Below the pieces are notes generated by a model. The model was not told the DNA's origin. It searched no databases and worked only from the letters and a program-made list of their open reading frames with translations. The position numbers were made by a program, and so were the translations under genes. 64,000 bases of DNA from positions 6,386,001-6,450,000 of the forward strand of contig NC_003283.11 of assembly GCF_000002985.6 (NCBI RefSeq). Reading direction: 5' to 3'. Shown in pieces: positions 12,601-23,660 of the stretch. The DNA is from Caenorhabditis elegans. Its lineage: Eukaryota; Nematoda; Chromadorea; Rhabditida; Rhabditidae. Numbering within the stretch: position 1 is the first letter of the stretch; each line of letters opens with the position of its first letter.

Positions 12601-13921
12601 CGGAAATTCCTTGATAGCATGTCTGGTTGTTCTTGTTCCATGGAGATGGAGTTGGTGGGTTGTTCATTGGAGCGAGGCTAGTACAATCTTGCTTGTAACA
12701 GCAGCATCCTTGAATGTTGGTTCCAGCGAGATTGGTGCAGGCGATTGGATTATTTGGGTCAATATTTGGGAAGATGCCGTCGCAAAGTCCTTGTGGCATG
12801 CAAGCGTAGGCAGCAGCGTCGTATCCGTTGTAGACTCCAGAAACACTGGTACATACATTTCCTGCGGAGCAAGTGACGGTGTCCCCTGATCCGAATCCTG
12901 GAGTAGTGTTGTTGGCATAGAATCCGACGTAGCAGAGGATATTGCTGCAAACACACAAAATCAGTATTTTACTATTTTTCTTTGATTTTCCTCCTAGGAA
13001 AATTTTGGCGATCGCCAAAAATATACTACATATGTATCAGTTTCTTATCACACGATTGGTATTTCGGAATTTAAATGCCGAGGAGCTATCGAGCCACATT
13101 TCATGGTTGTGTTGCATGCGCTATTGGCACAATCAGATAAGAAGCGCGCCCAAATGTAAAACAATTATTCCATTATTGTTATCAGTTTGACGTTGACTGT
13201 AGTCACAAATTGAAATTGGATTAAATATAGCAAAATAAAGCTTTGGAATTTTGGACTGGTTTTTGCAGTTTTCAAATTACAATATTTTATGAGAGTTTTT
13301 TTTTTAAATCAACGAATTTGAAGGTACACATTCTCAAATTGCATTTGCTTGAAAAAGTGTTAATGAAACACTCAAGATGAAAAATTGTTGTTTTGGTACT
13401 CATACAGATCTTTTAATCCAATAATTGAATGAATTGGTCCATTTTTTTTTGAAAAAGAAAGAAAGAAGATATACACCTCAATTCCTATCAGTTGTCAAAA
13501 AAACAGTGATAACAAAACTCACTTTGGGGCATTAATAACTTCGATTGGCTTTGGAATATTTTCTTCCAAGTCGACCTTGTTACACAACTCATCCTCGCAG
13601 AAGCATGATGTCTCAAGCTCACTGCTGGAGCAATCCTGTCCTTTGTTAATGAAAGCCATGAGCTTGTTCTCTTCGCATGTCAAGAGAACAAGTCCTCCGC
13701 TTGGAGATTTGACAGTTTGTTTTCTGCACAATCCTTCGCATTCTCTCTGAAGTAGTCAAATGGAAAAATATAGAATTTATATCGGTTGGACGTACCAATT
13801 CAACAGACTTTGATGTAATAACATTTTCCGATACAATTAGATTTCCGACTAAGCAGTTTTGTTTAGCACTAGCGAAACTACAACAGCCGGCAAGTGCCAG
13901 CAGGAAAATGCCCAAGCGCAT
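6698..13921 (-). CDS. gfi-1: Giant secreted ET-module protein, left copy (GFI-1 type)
   Basis: Five exons in minus-strand order: 13921-13796, 13746-13523, 12944-7409, 7356-7170, 7086-6698, giving 2153 aa. Exon 1 encodes a signal peptide (MRLGIFLLALAGCCSFASA). The 5536-bp exon and its flanks encode about 21 cysteine-rich ET modules, each roughly CYxG..., CxGxCAS..., YTCDP..., CCC..D.C. Two module types alternate, one ending CxDP, the other NCN, so the ancestral unit was probably a dimer. NxT/S sites are abundant. The C-terminus is a Thr/Ser/Pro stalk with five VSTLSP(I/T) heptads and a hydrophobic tail ending YIALTRH, as in a GPI signal. It is presumably an extracellular surface protein; I infer no biochemical activity. 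The first two exons look like a separate small gene but end in a GTGAGT donor (13522) in phase with the acceptor at 12945. I recall gfi-1 as one of this pair; which copy carries the name is uncertain. Confidence 0.85.
6858..6983 (-). repeat. 21-bp coding minisatellite in the stalk of the left ET giant
   Basis: Five tandem 21-bp units (plus strand GTGGAAACARTTGGTGACAAT) plus a degenerate sixth. On the minus strand each encodes a VSTLSP(I/T) heptad. The right copy of the gene lacks the array and joins directly to the TTQSPATTTKGSSS stalk. Confidence 0.95.
13041..13199. promoter_or_regulatory. Conserved block in intron 2 of the left ET giant, GATA-type sites
   Basis: Within the 578-bp intron this segment matches 21683-21847 of the paralogue closely, while sequence on its 5' side (towards exon 2) no longer aligns. 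It contains CTTATCA at 13044, CAGATAAGAA at 13132 and GTTATCAG at 13178, all GATA-type cores as used by intestinal ELT-2-like factors. Conservation is seen; enhancer function is inferred. Confidence 0.4.
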
Positions 13922-14068
13922 CTGAAATTTGAATGTGTTAGTGGCAAATTAAATATTCAATTTCAACAAATGAAGAATAGGAAAATGATTGTTAAAACAT
14001 GAGTGCGACTTCTCCGAGCGGAAAGAAGAAATTGAGTACCTGACTAATGTAAATTGAGTGAATTAAGC

Positions 14069-14076
14069 CTCTTATA
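14069..14076 (-). promoter_or_regulatory. TATA-like element upstream of the left ET giant
   Basis: TATAAGAG on the minus strand about 150 bp upstream of the ATG, conserved at the equivalent place in the paralogue (22948-22954) in a shared context GGCTCTTATAAT. Confidence 0.4.
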
Positions 14077-15530
14077 ATGTCAAAATTGTCGAAATTGGTT
14101 CATAATCGGCAATCGGTCCTTGTTAACTGTAGTTTCGATAAAACACAAAGTGGGTGGATTCTCAGAACCTTGAAGGCGAAACTTGTGAAGCAGAATACAA
14201 AATTATTGACTTCAGCTGCAAAAGAAACAAACAAAGAAAAAGAGCTTCAAAAAGGCATTTGGAGCAGGAAATTTGGTTTTATTGCACATTTTTGCGTCAA
14301 TTCGTTGATTCAAAGGTGGTCTTGTGGGTTTATTGTCTCGAACTACAGTACTCGGTCATATTAGTAAGAATATGAAAGGGAAAGTACAGACAAGAGAAAG
14401 TGCGAGAAAACTTGACTGAAAAACTCAAAAAAGCCCACAGGGATGCGGAATTTGTTTTCAGATTTTTTTAACCATAAATACTGTGAAACTACGATGTAAG
14501 TAATAATTTGGTTATTTTATCTAAATTTTAAGAATTTTCCCGCTGGGGCTATTCGATTTTTAGCTTCTATCTAGTTGAGTACAGTATGCCAGTTTGAGCA
14601 GTTTGTGGGAAAAATACACCCATTTCCATAAAATCAGGTAATTTCAGAAACGCTTACTGACATTCCAAAACTACACCACTTATTGTTTTGTTTACCTTTT
14701 GCCACATCTCACTCGTTTGTTATCAGCACTGATCATAAAACACGGAAATTCGAAAGGAAATTTCAATATCAAAAAATCAAAATTCAATTTAATTATTTCT
14801 TTCTTTGAGAGCCTTGAATCTAAAAATTTTATAATGTATCTGAAACAACATTGATCGATATTTTAAAATTCCATGCTGGAAAAATTGGGTTTCATAGTGC
14901 GCACTGTGGTAATTTTAGTGCCAGTGTAATATTGACAACAGATCAACAAAAAAACTTAGTTAGCCAAATATCAGTTAAAAACACTACAATTCTTGTTTAA
15001 TTTCAAGTTGTTTTCTTTGGGTTAAAGGTAGTCTAAAGGTGGCCTAAAGGTGGGTTTATTGTTTCAAACTGTAGTATTCCATCATATTAGTAAGGAAATT
15101 GCGAAAAAAAACGAAGTACGAGAAATTTTGACCGATGCCTTCTCCCGATCTTCCTTTAGCAATTTTCGAATAATTTTTTGTTTAATTTAAAAAAATCCAC
15201 GGTTATACAGCTGAAATTTGAATTAATTGAAAATTGAAAACTGTGGCAACCATTAAACGCGCTCAATACCAATATGTATTAGTTGTTGCTAAAACGGAAG
15301 ACCGACAAAATATGATATGTGATAGGCCACCTTTAATGGAGTGGCAATGCTTTTGTTTTGAATATTATTTTGTGTCGAGAAATAATTTTATTGTAAAGAT
15401 CGCTCAACAATTAAGATTTAGAATCTTCAAAGAAAAGGAGAAAATTAAAAAAAAAGAACAAACAAAAAGTTATGCGCGAAAAGAGCACATATGTACATGA
15501 AAGAAATGAGAAAAATTATCTAAAGCTGGC
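14077..15530. other. Intergenic spacer between the two ET giants
   Basis: No gene. It contains the upstream tail of unit A (to about 14780) and the start of unit B (from about 15338). A degraded direct repeat is also visible: the segment around 14310-14420 (AAGGTGG..GGGTTTATTGT..CATATTAGTAA) recurs around 15040-15150. Confidence 0.6.
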
Positions 15531-18500
15531 CTAATGTCTAGTCAGAGCGATATACACAGCAGCGAAAAGTGCAAGAATTGAGAAGGTGATGGAAGATGAG
15601 CCCTTTGTGGTTGTGGCTGGTGATTGTGTGGTTACAATTCCTGGGCCATTGTTTGGACCAACGCAGTTATTAGTGCTACAACAGCATCCGGAGAGTCCGC
15701 CGTCAATAGAAGCACACGAGTTGGTCAAGTCTAGAATTGATTAATTTTGAATTTCGAAGAATAAATAATGGCCAGCTATGAAATATATTGGCTATACATT
15801 AAAAAAAAAAACTTACTCAAGGAGGTACAGACAGTAACTGGATCACAGGTGTAAAGTGTGAGTGTCTGGTTTCCACCATTGTATGGTGCAGTGTAAGAAA
15901 TTGAGGCGCACGATCCAGCGCAAGCACTGTAAGAGTCAGCTGTGACTGGTCCTCCATTGAGATAGATGGAAGAACGGCACAAAATCATTGGAATTCCAGT
16001 TGGCTGAAATGGTATGATACGAATAACTTTGATTATTTTTAAGCAATGAACTTACAACTGGAATAGTGTTTGTGGTGTTTACGGCAGCTTCCTTGACGTT
16101 GCAGTTGGTTCCGGTTGTGCAGCAGTAACCGGTGATATCCTTGTCTGTGGAGATGGTCTTACGCTCGTTGTTTAATCCAAGGGACTTGCAAATTGTCTTT
16201 GGAACGCAATGATATGACTTGTAAAGAACATTATTGACAGTTGTCTCAAGAGATCCGCAATATCCGTCACATGATACGGTTCCTCCAACGTTGACATTTC
16301 CGTCACTGGTGTAGACTCCGACGTAGCACTTGGCTGGTCCTGGGTAAGTGTTGGTGAGTGGGTTGAGGCATCCATCGGTGTCGCAGCAACATCCGGAAAC
16401 TCCTGGCTCAACGGTTTGGCAGGAGTTGGACATGTTGAGCTGTTGGCAGACAGTTGTTGGGTCGCATGTCAACAAAGTTGCGGTGTGATTCTGGTTCTGG
16501 ATGGTGGTAGAGATGGTGATAGATGCACAGTCTCCGTAACATCCTTGAAGAGTCAATGGAGCACCGTATGTTTGGTTGTTGACAAGGAGTCCCTGGTAGC
16601 AAGCAGTTGGGAAATCTGGAAGAACTGCTGGTCCTGGTTTCACATTTGGATCCTTGAGGTTGCAGTTGTCCGCGTTGTTACAGCAGCAGGCAGTGACTTC
16701 TCTGTCACTCCAAAGTGGACGACAAGTATCCTTAATCTCAAGAGATTTGCAGATAGTATCAGCAACACAGTGATAAGTAGTGACATTGAAACCTCCGACG
16801 ATTCCAGTCAATGAAGCGCATTGTCCGGAACAATAGGTCTCAGCTCCGAGGCTCAACGAATTGTAGGTAGATTGTAGACCAACGTAGCACTTGAGTGGGT
16901 TAGGAGTACGTGGTGGAGAAACAGTTGGGTCGAGGCAAGCATCGGTAGAACAGCAGCATCCGGAAAGTCCATTCTCAATGGTAGTACAATTGTTGTTCAT
17001 TCCAAGTTGATAGCATGTGCTGACTGGATCGCAAGTGTAAATTGTAGCGTTGGTGAGAGCTCCATTGTACATGGTTGAGAGAGTAGCAGAAGCGCATTCT
17101 CCCTTACATGCTTGCCAACCAGCGATGGAAATTGGCATGTTATTGACGTAAAGACCAGAGAAGCAAGCGATTGGATAATCACGGAAGTTCGTAACTGGCA
17201 TTGAAGTATTGATCTTTCCACCATATCCAGCCAAATCGACGTTGCAGTTGTTGTAGTTGTCGCAGCAGCATCCCGTAACTGTGGTATCATATGGAAGTGG
17301 TTTGCACTCGTCGTACATCTCGAGTTGTCTGCAGAATTGGGTTGGCACGCATCCGAAGATAGCAACTGGGTCTTGGTTGAGGGTAGCTTGAATTGAGGCG
17401 CACTTTCCTGGGCAGAAGATTTCAGATCCAGTGGCCTTTCCTTGAGCGTAGATTCCAGCGAAGCACTTGCGGAATCCAGATGGTACAGTCTTGTTCTTTG
17501 GTGGATCAAGGCAGAGATCAGTGTTACAGCAGCATCCGGAGACTCCTGGGATTGGGGAGGCACACCAGTTGTTCATGTTGAGAGATTGGCAAACAGTGCT
17601 TGGGTCGCATCCGTAAAGAGTTGCTGTGGTGGCAACTCCGTTGAGTGTAGTGTTCAATGAGATGGACGCACATTGTCCCTGGCAAGCTCCGAGAATGACT
17701 GGAGTAGATGGAACACCGTTGACATAAAGTCCAGTGTAGCAAGCAATAGCATAGTCGACTGAAGTTGGTGGTGGTGGTGGAGTGATGGTGGTATTGGCAA
17801 TGTTACAGTTGTTGGCATTGTTACAGCAGCATCCAGTGACTTGGTTGTCATTCCAAACTGGTTTGCAGTTGTCGTAGAGTTCAAGGGAGTTACAGATCGA
17901 GTTTGGCATGCAGTGATAGGTGTTGACTTGGAATCCACCGACAACTCCTGAGAGGGATGAGCATTGTCCGTTACATGGAATTTGAGCTCCAACGTTAACT
18001 GCGCTTCCATTAACAATGTAGTTCGAGCTGATACCAGCATAGCACATAAGTTGGTTTCCTGGGTTACGAGCTGGATAGACTGTTGGATCAATACAGGCAT
18101 TGGTGTTACAGCAGCATCCGGTAATTCCGTTCTCAAGACTGGAGCACTTGTTCAGAATGTTCAAATTACGGCAAACGCGGGATGGATCGCAGGTGTAAAG
18201 AGCAGCGGTTCCGGCTTGTCCATTGAATTGAGATGTGATTGATACTGAGACACACTCTCCTTGGCAAACCTGCCATCCAGCTGAGCTGTAAGCGGTTCCG
18301 TTGATGAAAAGTCCGGAGTAGCAAGATATTGGAGCATCATTGAGTGGAGTGAGTGGGATGGTGGTGTTGATCACATTGGCAAGATGGGTCTGTTGAACGT
18401 TGCAGTTATCAGCATTGTCACAGCAGCAAGCTCGGAATTCTGGGTAGTATGGCTCCATGCGGGCGCAGGAATCGTAGAGCTCGAGGGAACGGCATAGAGA

Positions 18501-21500
18501 GTGTGGAACACAAGCGAAGAGGGTCACGTTGTCATTGGCAATGCGAGCGCTAACAGAAGCGCACTTTCCGTCGCAGAGTTGTTCAGCTCCGGTTTGAAGT
18601 GATGGCACGCTGGTAGAGTAAAGTCCAACGTAGCACTTGAGTGGTGGAGTTGGAACGGTCTTTCCTCTGTTCGGGTCGAGGCAAGCATCACTGTCGCAGC
18701 AGCAAGCGGTTACTCCAGCTTCTGGGGAAGTACAGTTGTTATGAACTTTAAGTTGGTAGCAGACAGACGATGGATCACAAGTGTAGAAGGAAGCCGTGTG
18801 CAAAGTTCCGTTGATCGTAGCATTGATGCTGACAGAGGCACATTCACCGAAGCAAACGGAGAATTCCATTGGAGTTTGGTTGAATCCGTCAACGATAAGA
18901 CCAGCTGGGCAGGTGATTGGATATTCAACACGTGGACGTCTTCTTCCGGGATTGTTGATTGGAGGTCTTGGAACAACTTGATTCAAGTTGCAGTTAGGTC
19001 CATTGGTACAACAACATCCAGTGATATCTCTATCATACCAGAGTGTGCGGCAGCTGTCATAGACGTACAAGCTGTTACAGACGTATGCTGGGACACAAGC
19101 GTAAACAGTGACGTTAGCGTTGGCAAGTGTTGAAGTAACAGATGCGCAGTTTCCTTCGCAGTATTGTTCTCCTCCGGCATTGAAGATGGTATTTCCCTTC
19201 AAATCATAGGAGTAAGCTCCGACGTAACAGAGGTTTCCATCTCCATATGGTTTACGTGGTGGGGTGGATGTTGGATCGAGGCAAGCATCGCTGTCACAGC
19301 AGCAAGTCTCGAATCCTTGTTCTTGTTGGTGGCATCTGTTTGTTGAGTTCATCATTCTGCAGATGTAAGATGGGTCACACGTGTAAAGAGAAGCAGTGGT
19401 AGCAACTCCGTTGTATGTGGTGTTCAAGTTGACAGCAACACAATCTCCCTTGCAAGCAGTCCATCCTCCGTCAGAGATTTGGCTTCCTCCAATGAAAATT
19501 CCAGAATAGCAAGCGCGTGGCATCTCATTTGGTGCAAGTGGTGGAATGGTGACGTTGAATCCAGACGTAGCAACGTTGCAGTTGTCGAAGACATCACAGC
19601 AGTACGCGTTGACGAATCTGTCCAAGTAGAAAGTGTTGTTCGAGTTGTCAAGTCCAAGGGAACGGCACATAGATCTTGGAGCGCAATGGAAGGCGGTGAC
19701 ATAGTCGGATCCGACAACAGCGGAAACGGTGGCACAATATCCGTCGCAAAGAACTTCAGCTCCTGCGATGTTTCCCTTGTGCTGGGTGCTGATACCGACG
19801 TAGCATTTGAGAGCTTTTCCTGGAACACGGTTGTAGGTTGGATCAATACACTCATTGGAGTCACAGCAGCAAGCAGTGAGAGAGTTGTCAATGGTGGAGC
19901 AGTTGTTACGAAGTCCCATCGCGGCACAGGCACTGCTTGGATCGCAGGTGTAGAGAGTAGCGTAGTGAGAGTTGTTATTGACGGTTCCTCCAAGGGAAAC
20001 AGACACACATTCTCCGTCGCACATGCGGTAGTAAGGCTGGCTGATGTTTTGTCCGTTGAGATGGATTCCTTCGTAGCAGACAATTCTTGGGTCACGACGA
20101 GCTGGGATGGCAGTGACGTTGACTCCAGCTGGGGCAAGACAGTTGTCAGTTTCTGAGCAGCAGCATCCAGTGACTTGTGGGTCAGCTCCTGGGATTTGTC
20201 CACAGTTTCCGTAAGATCCTCCGAATCCGAGTCCGAAGTAGCGGCACATTCCAACTGGGGCGCAGTAGTAGACAGTTGCGTTCTTTCCGTTGACAACAGA
20301 GTTCAAGGATCCGCACCATCCATCACAGAATTGGTCTCCTCCAGTGTTGTATTTGTCTTGTGGAATAGAAACTCCAGAATAGCAACGAAGTTGTGGGCGT
20401 TGAGATCCTCTGTTTGGATCAATGCAAAGATCATTGTCGCAACAGCAAGCATTGACTCCTCCAAGAACGCTTCCGCAAGAGTTGGAGATTCCGGCTTGTT
20501 GGCACATTGTGACTGGATCGCAAGTGTAGATGGTAGCATTGTGAACTTGGTTGGCGAAGGTGGTGGTGAAGCTAGCTGAAGCACACTCTCCTTGGCAGAG
20601 TCCGTAAGCAGAGTTGGTGATGGAAACTCCGTTAACCCAGATTCCTCCGTAGCAGAGAACTGGATACTTGGCGGTAGACACAGCAGAGTTATTCACACGT
20701 CCGAGAATGTATGGATTGTTAACGTTGCAGTTGTTGCTAGCAGAGCAGCAGTACACCTCAAGTTCCTCGTCTTGTGGTGGATTGTAGGTTTGTCCTTCAG
20801 TGGAAGCAAGTCCGAATCCAGCGCAGACATCGTATGGCATGCAAGTGAAGTATGAAACTTGTTGTCCGTTGGCATTGAACCTGACACGTCCACATCGTCC
20901 TTGGCAGTTCATTTCAGCTCCGAGCCAGGTTGTTCCATTGTAAAGTCCGACAGCGCATCTGAGCTGCTTGACTGGGTAGACTGGTGGAACAACAGTTGGG
21001 TCAATACATTTGTCCATGCTGTTGCAGGCACAGCCGGTGATGAGAGCGGTTGGGACTCCATTGATGTTTTGGGTGTCAAGGTTCATGCATCCGTTGTCGA
21101 GGTTCAAAGCAGTGAAGACGTTGACTGGGTCACAAACGAAGATCTCTCCCCATACATTGGCTCCATTGTAAGTGGTACGAATACGAGCAGATCCGCATTC
21201 TCCCAAGCATTGAGAGAAAGATCCTCCGTACAAGAGAGCTCCGTTGACGGAAATTCCTTGATAGCATGTCTGGTTGTTCTTGTTCCATGGAGATGGAGTT
21301 GGTGGGTTGTTCATTGGAGCGAGGCTAGTACAATCTTGCTTGTAACAGCAGCATCCTTGAATGTTGGTTCCAGCGAGATTGGTGCAGGCGATTGGATTAT
21401 TTGGGTCAATATTTGGGAAGATGCTGTCGCAAAGTCCTTGTGGCATGCAAGCGTAGGCAGCAGCGTCATATCCGTTGTAGACTCCAGAAACACTGGTACA

Positions 21501-22783
21501 TACATTTCCTGGGGAGCAAGTGACGGTGTCTCCTGATCCGAATCCTGGAGTAGTGTTGTTGGCATAGAATCCGACGTAGCAGAGGATGTTGCTGCAATTA
21601 ATACATTCAATTTATCTTCACTTATCTTCTTTGATCTTCCTTCAGGGAAGTTTTTTGGTAATTGGTAAAAATGTACTATCAATCTCTTATCACACAATTG
21701 GTTAAAATATTTCCGAATTTCAATGCCGAGGAGCTAACTAGCCACGTTTTATGGTTGTGTTGCGTGCGTTATTGGCACAGTCAGATAAGAAGCGCGCCCA
21801 AATGTAAACCAATTATTCCATTATTGTTATCAGTTTGACGTTGACTGGCAAATTTACACACGTAACAGTTTGTGGTCAGGAATTGAACTAGGACAAAGTA
21901 TAGTAAAAGAAAGTACAGTGAAAAAGTTCAATTTTAGACTATATCGCTGAAAAGTCATACTAAAAAAATAATATTATATAGTAAGAAGTTAGTGCGATTT
22001 CCGGAAGGAGTTTAAAAAATTTAAGGCTACACATATTTTTGATCTAAAAACGATGGATTTCATATAAACGTTAAACATTTGAATCGTACAAACTTGAAAA
22101 TGTTTTAAAATTTGGAAAAAAATTGCTCAAAACCAATCGCTAAAGTTAAAAACAAATCTACGGGAGAAATTTCGACGTGTGTTTTTAGTTTCTCTAATAT
22201 TCAAAATTTCGAAATATTAAAAAAAGTTTCAATTGGTCAAAAAATTAATCTGATTTTGCATCAGTTTTTCTCTTTCGCAGCTGTTATCAAAAATAGTCGT
22301 TTATCAAAAGTTACTATCAGAGACTTATGCAAACCTCAATTCCTATCAGTTGTCAAAAATAACAGTGATAACAAAACTCACTTTGGGGCATTAATAACTT
22401 CGATTGGCTTTGGAATATTTTCTTCCAAGTCGACCTTGTTACACAACTCATCCTCGCAGAAGCATGATGTCTCAAGCTCACTGCTGGAGCAATCCTGTCC
22501 TTTGTTAATGAAAGCCATAAGCTTGTTCTCTTCGCATGTCAAGAGAACAAGTCCTCCGCTTGGAGATTTGACAGTTTGTTTTCTGCACAATCCTTCGCAT
22601 TCTCTCTGAAACAGTTAAAGTAAATATATAGAATGTATGTATATTAGATGGACGTACCAATTCAACAGACTTTGATGTAATAACATTTTCCGATACAATT
22701 AGATTTCCGACTAAGCAGTTTTGTTTAGCACTAGCGAAACTACAACAGCCGGCAAGTGCCAGCAGGAAAATGCCCAAGCGCAT
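15531..22783 (-). CDS. Giant secreted ET-module protein, right copy
   Basis: Same architecture as the left copy: exons 22783-22658, 22605-22382, 21591-16056, 16003-15817, 15730-15531, giving 2090 aa. Exons 2, 3 and 4 have identical lengths to the paralogue. It differs from it at only a handful of residues in the central exon (for example CDS for CDG early in the exon, VPAYVC for VPTYVC, NVQQTH for NVRQTH). The difference of 63 aa is confined to the C-terminal stalk, where the VSTLSP heptads are absent. Signal peptide, about 21 alternating ET modules and a hydrophobic GPI-type tail are all kept. There is no in-frame ATG near the start of the big exon, so the upstream signal-peptide exons are needed for translation, which supports the five-exon model in both copies. 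I recall this neighbour as F57F4.4. Confidence 0.85.
21683..21847. promoter_or_regulatory. Conserved block in intron 2 of the right ET giant, GATA-type sites
   Basis: Counterpart of 13041-13199. It keeps CTTATCA, CAGATAAGAA and GTTATCAG and the stretch GAAGCGCGCCCAAATGTAAA. Sequence beyond 21850 does not align with the other intron. Confidence 0.4.
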
Positions 22784-22947
22784 CTGAAATTTGAATGTGT
22801 TAGTGAATAGTAAGATCCTTAAAAAACACAGTAAAGCAAGGAAGGCTCTCAGAAATAAAATTTGAGAAAAAAATCAGTAGGGCTTCTTCGAGTAGAGAGA
22901 AGAAGTGAAGTGCGACCTGGCGAGATGTAAATTAAATAGAATGAGGC

Positions 22948-22954
22948 TCTTATA
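22948..22954 (-). promoter_or_regulatory. TATA-like element upstream of the right ET giant
   Basis: TATAAGAG on the minus strand about 165 bp upstream of the ATG at 22783, matching the element at 14069-14076 in the paralogue. Confidence 0.4.
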
Positions 22955-23660
22955 ATGAACAGTCAAAATTGGTTCTTGGTCGCCAATCGGTCCTTGTTAT
23001 ACGGTAGTTGCCCTCTCTTGATAAGAGCACGAAGTGGGTGGAGTCTCAGAACCTTGGAGGCGAAACCTGTGAAGCAGGATACGAAATTAGTGATTTCTGC
23101 TGCAAGAGAAACAATGAGAAAAAGAAAATGAGCTTCAAAAAAGTAGTTGGAGCAGGAATTTTGGGTGTATGTGAAGCGTTGGCAAACCCAAATACTTAGT
23201 CATCCGATTTATAGCTGTAATCTAGTTTCAGCTATCTAACTGTCAATTCGTCATTTGGTTAACCAAATAAAATTTTTACTTTACTGTGGTTTGCATTATT
23301 TTTTATCAAAATCACGCTAGTTGTGAAATATTGAAAAATGGAACGAAGATAAGCCTGAAAATGAGTCACTAGCGGATTTCATTCTGGCGGTTTGGAGTGT
23401 AGTTTTTTGAGAAAAAAAAATAGATTCGGAGATGACTTATAATCTAAACTCAACATTTTAAATTGCAATATTACACATTTGAATATCCACCAACATTAAT
23501 TATATCCTGCTGAAAACTCCGCGGTAAACTACACTACTCATTTTTGAATTTACTTTTTGCCTCATTTCACTCGTCTGGTTGTTATCGAAACTGATCATAA
23601 AACATGGCAGTTTGAAAACCAAATCAAAGAAATTCCAATATGTATCAATAAATCAAAATT

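Larger units (their letters stand above)
6505..14780. repeat. Tandem duplication, unit A
   Basis: Left copy of an ~8.3-8.9 kb direct duplication; unit B spans about 15338-23660. Homology starts in the thioesterase 3' UTR (a block ending TGTCGAGAAATAA occurs at ~6535 and ~15373) and extends about 850 bp upstream of the giant gene, where both copies share blocks such as CTGATCATAAAACA (~14725 and ~23600). Breakpoints are approximate because the flanks have decayed. The central exon is nearly identical while flanks and first introns are not. Confidence 0.8.
15338..23660. repeat. Tandem duplication, unit B
   Basis: Right copy of the duplication described for unit A, same orientation. Its central exon (16056-21591) has exactly the length of its partner (5536 bp) with only scattered substitutions. 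The 3' end of the gene, first intron and flanks differ by many substitutions and indels. Confidence 0.8.

Noticed and set aside
13519-13921. A separate small secreted cysteine-rich gene
   Set aside because: Better explained as exons 1-2 of the giant gene: perfect donor overlapping the stop, in-phase acceptor, and the same arrangement in the paralogue where the big exon lacks its own ATG. Intron-retained product kept as a finding.
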